This document shows, in pieces, positions 7,427-15,930 of a stretch of DNA of 26,529 nt (the stretch's first letter is position 1; each line of letters opens with the position of its first letter). The stretch is from the NCBI GenBank assembly GCA_015067385.1, contig SVMP01000008.1:1-26529 (forward strand), read 5' to 3'. A program made the position numbers and the translations under genes. Under the pieces are notes generated by a model. It saw only the letters and a program-made list of their open reading frames with translations, was not told the origin of the DNA and searched no databases. The DNA comes from Oscillospiraceae bacterium. GTDB lineage: Bacteria > Bacillota > Clostridia > Oscillospirales > UBA644.

Positions 7427-7455
7427 TTGATTTTTAACAAAAAATATAGTATAAT
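7427..7455 (+). promoter_or_regulatory. Promoter of pcrA
   Basis: TTGATT (7427-7432), a 17-bp spacer and TATAAT (7450-7455) lie about 90 bp before the pcrA ATG. A GGGAGGAG sequence at 7511-7518 is about 30 nt before that ATG, too far to serve it, and has no in-frame start nearby. Confidence 0.7.
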
Positions 7456-7547
7456 AAATATGTATAAAAAAATATATCAATTTACATACAACGACCAGAC
7501 GTTTAAAAGAGGGAGGAGCTTTCCGAAAAAAGAAAGCATACAAGAGA

Positions 7548-9899
7548 ATGGCAATAAAAGACGATATTTTATCTCTCAGAAAAAAAATTCTTGATGACGA
7601 ATATTCTCATTTAAATAAAGAACAGCGTGAGGCGGTCTTTTCGAATGACGGGCCTCTTCTTATCCTTGCAGGAGCAGGAAGCGGAAAAACGACTGCCGTT
7701 ATAAGCAAGATCGGCTATCTTATCCGTTACGGCAACACTTATAATTCAACAGAAGCCAAAGGAACGGCAGATGATCTTGAATATTTAAAAGAATGTTTAA
7801 CAAAGAAAGAAAAACGTACGGAACAAAGATATCTTGATCTCATGGCGGTCGAGCCGATCAATGCATACAATCTTCTGGCTATAACCTTCACGAACAAAGC
7901 TGCGGGGGAAATGCGTGAGCGACTTGAAAGACAGTACAACATCAAGGGTGACAAACTTTGGGCTTTAACGTTTCACTCTCTTTGCGTAAGGATCCTTCGC
8001 CGTTTCGCAGACAGGATAGGTTATCAGTCAAACTTTACCATTTATGACGACACCGACAGTCATAAGCTTATCGATTCGATCATAAAGAAGCACAATCTCA
8101 GCGAAAATTACAATTCTAAGATCATTTCCAAGATAATTTCAGCCGCAAAATGTAAATTTGTCTCCGCCGCAGAATACGTTCATGAAAGCAGAGATCTTCA
8201 GCAGACCCCGATGATCTACAAAGAATATCAGGCAGAGCTGAAAAAAGCGAATGCGTTCGACTTTGACGATCTTATTTTCATGACGGTAAAGCTTCTTTCC
8301 ACAAACGAAGAGGTAAAAAAGACGATCAACAACCGTTTCAGATATATCCTTGTTGACGAATATCAGGACACAAACCCGTTGCAGTACCGTCTTGTTTCTC
8401 TTCTTGCTCCGACAGGCAAGATATGCGTTGTCGGCGATGATGACCAGAGTATTTACCGTTTTATGGGTGCATCGATTGAAAACATTCTCAGTTTTGAAAG
8501 ACAGTTTACGGATGCGAAAGTAGTACGTCTCGAACAGAACTACCGTTCGACCCAAACCATACTTGATGCGGCAAATGCCGTTATCGCAAACAACGAAGGA
8601 AGAAAAGGCAAACGTCTCTGGACCGATCAGGGACCCGGTAAGCCCATCACCGTAAACCAGCTTTTCACACAGTCCGAAGAGGGCGCATATATCTGCAGCA
8701 GCATTATGAGCGGCAAGGGCACGCACGGATTCAAGAACAACGATTTCTGTATTCTTTACAGAACGAATGCGCAGTCAAACGCCATAGAACACTCATTGAG
8801 AATGAACGGCATCCCCTACCGTGTTTTCGGCGGTCAGCCGTTCTTCAAAAGAAAAGAGATACAGGATATTCTCGCATATCTTAACGTTATCTGCAATCCG
8901 TACGACAGAACACGTCTTCTCCGTATAATCAACGAGCCGAAAAGAGGCATCGGAGACACGACGCTCGACAAGATAAATTCTATTTGCGAAGCGAACGGAC
9001 TTAATTTCTTTGATGTTATAAGCAACGCATCATTATACCCCGACCTTCACCGTTCGGCTGAAAAGCTTACGGATTTTGCACGAACTATCCGCACGCTTTC
9101 GGAAAAGTCAAAAGAGCTTCTCCCTTCTCAGTTATTTACGGAGTTGCTTTCAACGATCAGATACGATCAGGCATTAAGAAGCCAATACGATATAACAGAA
9201 GCCGTTTCACGAATAGAAAACGTTCACGAGCTTCAGAACAACATTGTTGAATACGAAAAATCCGCAGAAGAACCGACGCTTCTGGGTTATCTTGAACAGA
9301 CAGCTCTCGTAAGCTCTGTTGACAATCTTGACGAAAACGAACCTGCCGTAACACTGATGACCATGCACTGCGCAAAGGGTCTGGAATTTGACGTTGTTTT
9401 CCTTGCAGGCTTCGAAGAAGGCATTTTCCCCTCATCAATGTCTGTAAACGAGCCCGGCGGAATAGAAGAAGAAAGACGTCTTTGCTACGTTGCCATTACA
9501 AGAGCAAGAAAACAGCTTTACATAACAAGCGTACGCTCAAGAATGCTTTACGGAACGCCGCGTCCCGCAGTTCCTTCACGTTTCTTAAAGGAAATACCGC
9601 AGGAGCTCATCACGGAAGTTCAGCATATTCAGCAGGAAAAGCCAACCCCCATACGTCAGCCGAAGCCGATATACGAAAGAGCAATCTTTACGAACTCTGT
9701 CGGCGTTATACCTCAGCAAAAGAGCGAGAAAACAGGTACTTACAAAGTCGGTCAGAAGGTAAAACACAAGGTATTCGGCGAAGGCATCATTTTAGGAGTG
9801 ACCGAAATGTCTTCCGACAGTCTTATCGAAGTTGAATTTACAACAGCCGGCAAGAAAAAACTCATGGCAAACTTTGCAAAACTCACTATAATAGAATAA
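7548..9899 (+). CDS. pcrA: UvrD/PcrA-family ATP-dependent 3'-5' DNA helicase
   Basis: A superfamily 1A helicase of 783 residues with motifs in order: Q-motif and Walker A (AGAGSGKTT, 41-49), Ia (AITFTNKAAGEM), II (LVDEYQDTNPLQ), III (GDDDQSIYRFMGA), IV (QNYRSTQ), V (TMHCAKGLEFDVVFLAG) and VI (EERRLCYVAITRARKQ). The C-terminal tail (KVGQKVKHKVFGEGIILGV) is the small Tudor-like domain of PcrA that contacts RNA polymerase in bacilli. It should work in repair, replication restart and transcription-coupled repair. About 40 extra residues, charged and partly helical (about 62-102), sit between motifs I and Ia compared with Bacillus PcrA. The ribosome binding site before the ATG is weak. It has its own promoter and terminator. 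Confidence 0.95.
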   Translation: MAIKDDILSLRKKILDDEYSHLNKEQREAVFSNDGPLLILAGAGSGKTTAVISKIGYLIRYGNTYNSTEAKGTADDLEYLKECLTKKEKRTEQRYLDLMAVEPINAYNLLAITFTNKAAGEMRERLERQYNIKGDKLWALTFHSLCVRILRRFADRIGYQSNFTIYDDTDSHKLIDSIIKKHNLSENYNSKIISKIISAAKCKFVSAAEYVHESRDLQQTPMIYKEYQAELKKANAFDFDDLIFMTVKLLSTNEEVKKTINNRFRYILVDEYQDTNPLQYRLVSLLAPTGKICVVGDDDQSIYRFMGASIENILSFERQFTDAKVVRLEQNYRSTQTILDAANAVIANNEGRKGKRLWTDQGPGKPITVNQLFTQSEEGAYICSSIMSGKGTHGFKNNDFCILYRTNAQSNAIEHSLRMNGIPYRVFGGQPFFKRKEIQDILAYLNVICNPYDRTRLLRIINEPKRGIGDTTLDKINSICEANGLNFFDVISNASLYPDLHRSAEKLTDFARTIRTLSEKSKELLPSQLFTELLSTIRYDQALRSQYDITEAVSRIENVHELQNNIVEYEKSAEEPTLLGYLEQTALVSSVDNLDENEPAVTLMTMHCAKGLEFDVVFLAGFEEGIFPSSMSVNEPGGIEEERRLCYVAITRARKQLYITSVRSRMLYGTPRPAVPSRFLKEIPQELITEVQHIQQEKPTPIRQPKPIYERAIFTNSVGVIPQQKSEKTGTYKVGQKVKHKVFGEGIILGVTEMSSDSLIEVEFTTAGKKKLMANFAKLTIIE

Positions 9900-9906
9900 C
9901 AAAAAT

Positions 9907-9938
9907 ACCGCTCACGGATTTTCGTGAGCGGTTTTCGT
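9907..9938. terminator. Bidirectional terminator between pcrA and the GrpB-like gene
   Basis: A 9-bp perfect stem (CCGCTCACG, 9908-9916, with CGTGAGCGG, 9923-9931) is followed by TTTTCGTTTT on the plus strand and TATTTTTG on the minus strand. It lies between two convergent genes. Confidence 0.88.
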
Positions 9939-9948
9939 TTTAATAAAA

Positions 9949-10464
9949 TTATTTCAGGCCGCAAGCCCCATACAATTCCTCAATGCAGGGAGATTTATAC
10001 TGAATGTATTTATCGATATCATCGGGAAACAGCTGAGCAGCTGTTTGCTTGACAGATCCGTATTTTTTGACCGCATCGGGATTGCTTCTTAAAAAATCCC
10101 TGAACACAAGATGACGATGTAATTCCTCGGAATTTTTCGGGCAAACATATAAATGATGATTTTGCAAATACGGTTTATCGGAATATTTAAAAGCTTCCCT
10201 GCCTTTGATCCCAAGATCTCCCTCATGGATATATCCGATCTCATTTAATTTTTCAACAACATTATCAAAAACCGAATAATTTTCAATAATTATATCGATA
10301 TCAATACAGGGTTTTGCGGAAAGGCCCTCAACAGAAGTACTGCCTACATGCTCAATTCCGACGATCAGACCGCAAAGAGCGCTTTCAAGCTCTTTCTTTA
10401 TTTTTTCAAAATCGGATCTCCATGCCGGATCATATGGAACAACCGTAACTTTTGCTGTTTTCAT
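9949..10464 (-). CDS. GrpB/UPF0157 family protein (nucleotidyltransferase-like fold)
   Basis: This 171-residue protein starts VTVVPYDPAWRSDFEKIK and carries IEHVGSTSVEGLSAKPCIDIDI, the hallmark of the GrpB/UPF0157 family. That family has a nucleotidyltransferase-like fold, occurs as free proteins or fused to dephospho-CoA kinase, and has no firmly assigned reaction. The HHLYVCPKNSEELHRHLVFRDFLR stretch, here split as HHLYVCPKN and LHRHLVFRDFL, is also typical. AAAGGATC lies 9 nt before the ATG. There is no signal peptide. It follows the GH106-like gene by 80 bp, with a GC-rich hairpin between them, so it may be expressed partly by read-through. Confidence 0.88.
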   Translation of the reverse strand: MKTAKVTVVPYDPAWRSDFEKIKKELESALCGLIVGIEHVGSTSVEGLSAKPCIDIDIIIENYSVFDNVVEKLNEIGYIHEGDLGIKGREAFKYSDKPYLQNHHLYVCPKNSEELHRHLVFRDFLRSNPDAVKKYGSVKQTAAQLFPDDIDKYIQYKSPCIEELYGACGLK

Positions 10465-10498
10465 CTTTTAAGATCCTTTATATTTTATCATAACCGAA

Positions 10499-10523
10499 CC
10501 GCCCACAGTATTTCCGCGGGCGG
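10499..10523 (-). terminator. GC-rich hairpin after the GH106-like gene (possible terminator)
   Basis: The stem CCGCCC/GGGCGG extends by three wobble-containing pairs on the minus strand. The following sequence is only moderately T-rich, so termination may be partial. Confidence 0.4.
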
Positions 10524-10543
10524 TAAGATTTATATATGATTTA

Positions 10544-13500
10544 TCAATCGTAAATTTTAACAGATATGGGGCCGATAAGACCGGACACAGCATCCTTGGG
10601 ATAGTTGGAATACGGAGACGGGTTATCGGAATACTGGTTGCAGAGAGTGTTTGCGACCTCGACGGTTATGCGGTTATTTGCGCCGTCAAAGAGGAATTCC
10701 GTAATATCGAATTCAAACGGAGGAACGCAGGACATCGCAACACAATCGCCGTTTACTGTAACCTTGCAGGAGCAAGCGACGGTTCCGAGATCGAGGAGAT
10801 ATTTTTTGCCGTTTTCCTTTTTGATGTCAATGAGCTTTTCGTAAACGAATTTACCGGAATAGCTTTCAAGACCGCCGAGTTTTGAGGTATCGCCGAGAGC
10901 AATAACGCCCTTTCCGCATGTTTCCCTGATAGGTTCGGGGAGGATCGCACCGCCGACATAGCCCATAAACGGTTTGACGGTAAGAGACATGGAGCCGACG
11001 GATGTTAAAACATTGCCTACGGTTATGCGGTAAATATTAGCGCCGTATCTTTCGCCCGTTTTTTCGACGATCGCACCGCCGCCGTTGACGTTTGCAAACG
11101 TAACCTCACCGAATGTAACGACTTCGAGGCTTTCGACTGCGGGAGCGATATCGGACTTAACGGTAACTTCATCTTCAAATTTGTCGGTCGAGAATCTGAT
11201 AAGAGATCTGTCGGCAAACCAGCTGTTCGTAAGCGGAAGACCGGTAGAGCCGCCCTGTTTTGCTTTATTTTTGAGGACGATATAGCCTCTGTATTCTTTA
11301 TTTTCTTCGTTTACATACTCAACAGAGAGACGATGCACGCCTTTTTTGACCGAAACAGACGAGAGATCTCTGATAATAACGGCATCGATCATCAGAACGG
11401 AATGTTTGATGCCGCCTGTAAGGATCTCGATGTCGGTATCTTCGTCAAGGCTGAACTCGGATACGAAGACGGCTTTTTCGTTTGATCTTACGACGAGATT
11501 CCAGTCATAGACAAACTTTTTAAGACCGTGATAGCCCTGTTCATAGCACTGACCGGTAACGATGCCGTAACGGTCGTTGACGGTAACAGTCTCCTCGGTG
11601 CCGTCGGGAAGAACTTTCTTCCAGAGATCGTATTTTGCAACGGTCTGTTTTTTGCCGTTTATCTCGGGGAAACGTACTTCCGCACCGATAAAGTCTTCAA
11701 CAACGGGAAGTCTGAAATCGCCCCAACGGTTATCAAGAGTGGGTGTAAGAGAGAAATCCCAGTCTCCGTCAATGTCGATCTTCTCGGTAATTTCGCCGAG
11801 TTCAACGTATTTTTCGGTAGCGGTGTCATCTGTTCTGTTGAAAACGATGAGATTATCTTCTTCAAAGGGAATGGAGATAAGAGTTTTGCCGTTCTTTTTA
11901 CATGAATCGAGGAGAAGGCGTTTGCTTCCGTCCGCAAACCAGAGTTCTACAGTTCCGTCACAGTCAAAAGCGCAAACGGTGCCTTTTTTGGTGTTACGGA
12001 TAAAGTAAACATCGATATCGCCGTCATGTCTGTGAAGGACATTTGCGCGGCTGCCGTCAAGCGTCATAAAGTCACGGTCTGTATTTTTATTTACGGCAAC
12101 GAGCATTTCAACATTGTCATTAACAAGGATAGCGTTGACCTCATCGGGAAGAGTATCGCCGATAACGTCTGTATACTGCGGAACATCGCCGAGAATTATG
12201 AGATTACCGCCGAGGTCTGCGAATTTCTTGAGCTTCGCAAGAGTTTCGTGACGCATACAGTCAACGTTAACAACAACGATAGTCTTATATTTTTCGCCCG
12301 CAACACACATCTTGCCGTCGTTGATCTCAGATGCGAGAATAGACTGAAAATCGATAAAGTCAAAGTCGATACCGTTTTCAAAGAGGTCTTTTGCGGCGGC
12401 GAAGGTAGATTTGACCGCTTTATCGGCATTTATATTAACATCGCACGCACTTACCGGATAGAAAAGAGCGACATCGCAAACGTGGGTGCCTCTTGTTAAA
12501 AGATAAGAAAGACGTTCATAATAGCCATAGAAGCTCTTTGCGTGATCCCAATACGGCATTCTGAAATGGAAATCGGGGGGAGCCCATTCCCAGAAACCGC
12601 CGTATGTTGAATAATAAAGACCGTGCATACAGAGCAGATTCATGCCGTAAATAAAGTTATCGCCTGTGGGAGCTCGGAGGCTTGCAAGAGATGTTCCCCA
12701 ACCTGAGCTGTGATAGCCCTCAAGCCACGTTCTTTCACGTCCGTAAAGATGAGCGATAGAGCTTGAAACCTTATCTTTAATAATGTTAGCGGCGCGGAAC
12801 GGAGTGTCGTTACCGGGAGCTGTAAACCAACGGACGGTACGGAAATAGTCGCCGTATTCTCCGGGAGAAAGACCTCTGGAGCACTGGTCGCAACCGTAAA
12901 TAAGTCCACGGGAAGCATGGAAATCATAGATAGGCTTGAAATAGCCCTCCTCGGTCATGCCTGTTTTAACATCACAGTAGTCGAGGCGAGTTTTTACGCA
13001 TTCGGGGGTCTCAACGAAAAGTTCAAAGAGAAGAGGAACGATATCATAGCCCTTTTCTTCTTCGATCTTTGCTCTGAGAGAGTCGGACCAGATGCGCTGG
13101 GTGTTGCAACCGGGCATAAATTCGTCCTGGAAGCAGTAGTTGAGAGCATCACGAACGTCTTCATCGAGATTTTCTTCAAAATATTCAAAGAAGACCTTGG
13201 CGAGAAGCTTGCCTGCTTCGGGATCGAGAACATTTATAGATCTCGGATTTACTTTTCTTGTTACAACGCAGACGGTGCCGTCCTGCTCTGCCTTGAAAGA
13301 AGCGGTCACGGGATCCCAACTGCCGTCGGAATAAACGACAGCGGCGGAAAGGAAGCCTTCGTGAGCTTCGAATTTATATTCTTCGCCTGCTTTGATCTCT
13401 GTTTTTTCGCAGAAAAGCTCTTCGGCGCAGAGTTTTGCATCGAGAGCGACTTTATCGACAAAAAATCCGTTGCCGATCCAGCCGAGCGTATAGTCGCTGA

Positions 13501-13801
13501 TGCCGACGCCCATGCCGAGAGATTTTGCTTTACGGAAAACTTTATTGACGATAGTCCACCATTCATCCGTAAAAGCAGGGGGATCGCACTCTACGGATTT
13601 GCCGAAGCCGCCGCCTGCTTTAGTCGGATCCTGTTCGGGACAATGGTGCATAAAGTTGATCTGAACGCCCGAAACGCCGTTTTCGGCAAGCTTATCAAGC
13701 TGCCATGCTATTCGGTCGCTGTCAAGTTTTCCGCCGTTCCACCAATAAAAAGGTACGTTGCCGTAACCTTTCGGCGGAGTTATAAAATCAGTATATTTCA
13801 T
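10544..13801 (-). CDS. GH106-like glycoside hydrolase (alpha-L-rhamnosidase family), cytoplasmic
   Basis: The protein is 1085 residues when started at the ATG at 13801, which has GGAGAG 7 nt upstream; the longer frame to 13894 includes the promoter. The N-terminus (TPPKGYGNVPFYWWNGGKL, WQLDKLAENGVSGVQIN, later ISDYTLGWIGNGF) and FQDEFMPG with WLEGYHSSGWGTSL resemble GH106 enzymes, whose characterised members remove alpha-L-rhamnose, notably from pectin RG-I/RG-II. The C-terminal ~100 residues (LDLGTVACSCKVTVNG, NNRITVEVANTLCNQ) form a GH2-like jelly-roll sugar-binding domain. No signal peptide is present, so the substrate is probably an imported oligosaccharide. It stands alone, without a transporter or regulator in the window. 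Family placement is by recalled motifs; exact specificity is unknown. Confidence 0.72.
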   Translation of the reverse strand: MKYTDFITPPKGYGNVPFYWWNGGKLDSDRIAWQLDKLAENGVSGVQINFMHHCPEQDPTKAGGGFGKSVECDPPAFTDEWWTIVNKVFRKAKSLGMGVGISDYTLGWIGNGFFVDKVALDAKLCAEELFCEKTEIKAGEEYKFEAHEGFLSAAVVYSDGSWDPVTASFKAEQDGTVCVVTRKVNPRSINVLDPEAGKLLAKVFFEYFEENLDEDVRDALNYCFQDEFMPGCNTQRIWSDSLRAKIEEEKGYDIVPLLFELFVETPECVKTRLDYCDVKTGMTEEGYFKPIYDFHASRGLIYGCDQCSRGLSPGEYGDYFRTVRWFTAPGNDTPFRAANIIKDKVSSSIAHLYGRERTWLEGYHSSGWGTSLASLRAPTGDNFIYGMNLLCMHGLYYSTYGGFWEWAPPDFHFRMPYWDHAKSFYGYYERLSYLLTRGTHVCDVALFYPVSACDVNINADKAVKSTFAAAKDLFENGIDFDFIDFQSILASEINDGKMCVAGEKYKTIVVVNVDCMRHETLAKLKKFADLGGNLIILGDVPQYTDVIGDTLPDEVNAILVNDNVEMLVAVNKNTDRDFMTLDGSRANVLHRHDGDIDVYFIRNTKKGTVCAFDCDGTVELWFADGSKRLLLDSCKKNGKTLISIPFEEDNLIVFNRTDDTATEKYVELGEITEKIDIDGDWDFSLTPTLDNRWGDFRLPVVEDFIGAEVRFPEINGKKQTVAKYDLWKKVLPDGTEETVTVNDRYGIVTGQCYEQGYHGLKKFVYDWNLVVRSNEKAVFVSEFSLDEDTDIEILTGGIKHSVLMIDAVIIRDLSSVSVKKGVHRLSVEYVNEENKEYRGYIVLKNKAKQGGSTGLPLTNSWFADRSLIRFSTDKFEDEVTVKSDIAPAVESLEVVTFGEVTFANVNGGGAIVEKTGERYGANIYRITVGNVLTSVGSMSLTVKPFMGYVGGAILPEPIRETCGKGVIALGDTSKLGGLESYSGKFVYEKLIDIKKENGKKYLLDLGTVACSCKVTVNGDCVAMSCVPPFEFDITEFLFDGANNRITVEVANTLCNQYSDNPSPYSNYPKDAVSGLIGPISVKIYD

Positions 13802-13835
13802 AGCTGAACTCTCCAATTTTAATTTCATTTTATTT

Positions 13836-13864
13836 ATCTTATCATGTAAAAAAGTATTTGTCAA
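13836..13864 (-). promoter_or_regulatory. Promoter of the GH106-like gene
   Basis: The minus strand reads TTGACA (13864-13859), 17 bp, TAAGAT (13841-13836). The predicted start is about 28 bp before the ATG at 13801, which supports the shorter start of that gene. Confidence 0.8.
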
Positions 13865-13872
13865 GATTTTTT

Positions 13873-14340
13873 TCAAAGACGTGTACGTTTCCAATAATTA
13901 TTCATTTTCCAATAATTATCGTACGTTACCTCTTTTCCCAAAAAATCGGGAACAACGAATTTTTCGGCAGCTTCGACCGACTCAAATTCGACCTCGGCAT
14001 ACATAAATTCGGTTTCTGTCCCCTCATCGACGAGCGAACATTCAAGAACAAGTCCATCGGGTAACGAGTAACAGCGTTTAAGCTTTTTTATCGGCTCTTT
14101 CTCTGCAATTCGGCAAAGACCGTCAAACTGCTCTTTTGTTACGGACGTTTCTATCTCTTCTCGGCAAAGTTCGCCCGAGCCCTTGACCGTTAGACGATAA
14201 GTTTCTTTATCCCCGACTTTTTTGCTTCTTGCGCGAACGGTCGGCATGACGGAGATGTAAAGCTGAAGCATTTCACACTCGGATTCGAGCGGAAGTGATT
14301 CAGGGAAGCGGTCTATTAAAAATTTGCGTTCGATCTCCAT
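13873..14340 (-). CDS. CYTH-domain phosphohydrolase/cyclase-like protein
   Basis: This 155-residue protein starts MEIERKFLI, the ExExK signature of the CYTH fold (class IV adenylate cyclases, thiamine triphosphatases, inorganic triphosphatases). Further charged strands follow (VRARSKKVG, YRLTVKG, CREEIETSV, MYAEVEFES). These enzymes bind triphosphates with divalent metal in a beta-barrel tunnel; the likely activity is inorganic or organic triphosphatase, but the sequence does not decide it. The start at 14340 is chosen because AAGGAG lies 9 nt upstream and it begins the motif directly. The C-terminal NYWK is duplicated by a short DNA repeat. It is divergent from ung and just upstream of the GH106-like promoter. 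Confidence 0.85.
   Translation of the reverse strand: MEIERKFLIDRFPESLPLESECEMLQLYISVMPTVRARSKKVGDKETYRLTVKGSGELCREEIETSVTKEQFDGLCRIAEKEPIKKLKRCYSLPDGLVLECSLVDEGTETEFMYAEVEFESVEAAEKFVVPDFLGKEVTYDNYWKMNNYWKRTRL
13888..13919. repeat. Short direct repeat inside the CYTH gene's 3' end
   Basis: The 14-bp word TTTCCAATAATTAT occurs at 13888-13901 and 13906-13919, a period of 18 bp. In frame it duplicates NYWK with six residues between starts (NYWKMNNYWK), four residues before the C-terminus. Confidence 0.85.
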
Positions 14341-14367
14341 AAATTTCAACTCCTTTTGCTGTCTCGC

Positions 14368-14396
14368 TTGACAGAGAGACATGTTTCTGTTATAAT
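14368..14396 (+). promoter_or_regulatory. Perfect-consensus promoter of ung
   Basis: TTGACA (14368-14373), 17 bp, TATAAT (14391-14396) precede the ung ATG by about 40 bp. The -35 box lies inside two overlapping inverted repeats, CTGTC/GACAG (14359-14374) and GTCTC/GAGAC (14361-14380), which could be an operator or chance. Confidence 0.85.
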
Positions 14397-14436
14397 TTCA
14401 ATATAAATAATTTTATTGTAGAAAAACGGTGAGAAA

Positions 14437-15105
14437 ATGGTCAATTTCGGTAATGACTGGGATGAAGTTTTATCGGGCGAGTTTGAAAAAGAATATTATC
14501 TGAAGCTGCGTGCTTTTCTGAAAAACGAATATTCGACCCGAACGATCTATCCCGATATGTATGACATATTCAACGCTTTAAAATTAACATCTTACAAAAA
14601 CGTTCGTGCTGTAATTCTCGGGCAGGACCCGTATCACGGACCGGGGCAGGCTCACGGACTTTGTTTTTCCGTTAAAAAAGGAATACAGCCGCCGCCGTCG
14701 CTCGTTAACATATATAAAGAACTCAATTCGGACCTCGGCATACCTGTTCCCGAACACGGCGAACTCACTTCCTGGGCGAAAAACGGCGTGCTGATGTTAA
14801 ACACCGTACTTACAGTCAGAGCAGGCATGGCAAACAGTCACAGAAACATGGGCTGGGAGACTTTCACCGACACGGTTATCGGTCATCTGAACGAAAGAAA
14901 AGAGCCGATGGTATTTTTCCTTTGGGGAACGCCCGCAAAGCAGAAAGCAAAGCTCATCACAAACCCGAACCATCTCATTTTACAGACGGTTCACCCCTCT
15001 CCTCTTTCCGCATACGGAGGATTTTTCGGATGCAGACATTTTTCGAAATGCAACGAATTTCTTATTTCAAGAGGACAACAGCCGATCGATTGGCAAATTG
15101 AATGA
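14437..15105 (+). CDS. ung: Uracil-DNA glycosylase
   Basis: The 222-residue length is typical of family 1 UDG. The water-activating motif GQDPYHGPGQAHG, the uracil-binding segment with LMLNTVLTVRAG, and the DNA-intercalation motif HPSPLSAYGGFFG are all intact. It removes uracil from DNA to start base excision repair in the cytoplasm. CGGTGAG lies just upstream of the ATG and a perfect promoter precedes it. Its stop codon is only 2 bp from the stop of the convergent DUF2461 gene, and no terminator is visible between them. Confidence 0.97.
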   Translation: MVNFGNDWDEVLSGEFEKEYYLKLRAFLKNEYSTRTIYPDMYDIFNALKLTSYKNVRAVILGQDPYHGPGQAHGLCFSVKKGIQPPPSLVNIYKELNSDLGIPVPEHGELTSWAKNGVLMLNTVLTVRAGMANSHRNMGWETFTDTVIGHLNERKEPMVFFLWGTPAKQKAKLITNPNHLILQTVHPSPLSAYGGFFGCRHFSKCNEFLISRGQQPIDWQIE

Positions 15106-15107
15106 TC

Positions 15108-15845
15108 TCACCATTCGAATGATTCAACGGTATTTTTCGGAGGCAGAGAGCCGTCCTCTGTGATGACATATTTTTCGATCTCGCAAAGAAGTTTGTAAAA
15201 CGGACCGCATACCTTGAACTTCTCGGAAATTTCGGCAACGATATCCGCTGAAAAGAATGATTCGTGAGGCAATATCGGAGAAGAAATGAAGAAATTTTTC
15301 ATTTCGTACCACGAACGAAGTCCCTTTTCTTCGGCAAGTTCGGTAAAGCCCGCAGGAAAACGTTTATATCTGTCACCGACGACAAGCATACCGCTTTCAG
15401 TTATCGGGTCTACTGCTTCGGCGAAGGTTTCGGGGGAATCGGTTATAAATTTACGCAGAGCCATCATGGTTTTCGGCGAAGAATCGTAAGCACCCATACC
15501 GTAACGGCAGCCGTCCCTCATAATTTCCGCAAAGAAAGCAGGGCCTTCGAGATTGTTTTGCGTAGGTCTGCGAAAAACGATCCACGCGCTGTCCCGATAA
15601 AGCGACTTATCTTTTGTAAAACGTGAATCACGGTAGATACGTGAAAGACATCTTGCAGGCTCGGTTATGAAATCGGGATCAATTTCTCTGACGGTGGGCG
15701 TCAAATCTTCCACAAGATCCATAAAAGGCTGACGCACGAACTGTTTATAGTCTTCTCTGTGCGCTTCGTACCACACTTTTGAGTTATTCGCTCTGACATT
15801 ATGAAGATATTCTATAGTTTTAGGTGAAAATCCTTTAAATTGCAT
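15108..15845 (-). CDS. DUF2461 domain-containing protein
   Basis: This 245-residue protein matches the DUF2461 (TIGR02453) pattern: FKGFSPKTIEYLHNVRANNSKVWYEAHR (split here as FSPKTIEYLHNVRANN and KVWYEAHR), ARCLSRIYRDSRFTKDKSLYR, and FAEIMRDGCRYGMGAY. The family is widespread and has no established biochemical function. The ATG at 15845 is preferred over the in-frame TTG at 15848 because AAGGAAG lies 8 nt upstream of it. There is no signal peptide. It has a consensus promoter and converges on ung with almost no gap. Confidence 0.88.
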   Translation of the reverse strand: MQFKGFSPKTIEYLHNVRANNSKVWYEAHREDYKQFVRQPFMDLVEDLTPTVREIDPDFITEPARCLSRIYRDSRFTKDKSLYRDSAWIVFRRPTQNNLEGPAFFAEIMRDGCRYGMGAYDSSPKTMMALRKFITDSPETFAEAVDPITESGMLVVGDRYKRFPAGFTELAEEKGLRSWYEMKNFFISSPILPHESFFSADIVAEISEKFKVCGPFYKLLCEIEKYVITEDGSLPPKNTVESFEW

Positions 15846-15877
15846 CAAAACAACTTCCTTAGCTGAAATATACTGAT

Positions 15878-15906
15878 ATTATATACTTTTACGCAGACTT
15901 TGTCAA
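15878..15906 (-). promoter_or_regulatory. Perfect-consensus promoter of the DUF2461 gene
   Basis: The minus strand reads TTGACA (15906-15901), 17 bp, TATAAT (15883-15878). The -35 box overlaps a small dyad, TTGTC-AA-GACAA (15900-15911). Confidence 0.85.
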
Positions 15907-15930
15907 GACAAAAAAGAACGGAAAAACATT

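Noticed and set aside
7100..7543. 147-residue minus-strand frame across the sleB/pcrA gap
   Set aside because: It overlaps the SleB signal and peptidoglycan-binding region in another frame and covers the pcrA promoter; it shows no recognisable domain.
13802..13894. Upstream extension of the GH106-like gene to the Met at 13894
   Set aside because: The extra 31 codons run through a consensus promoter and into the CYTH stop; the ATG at 13801 has a good ribosome binding site and starts the conserved domain.
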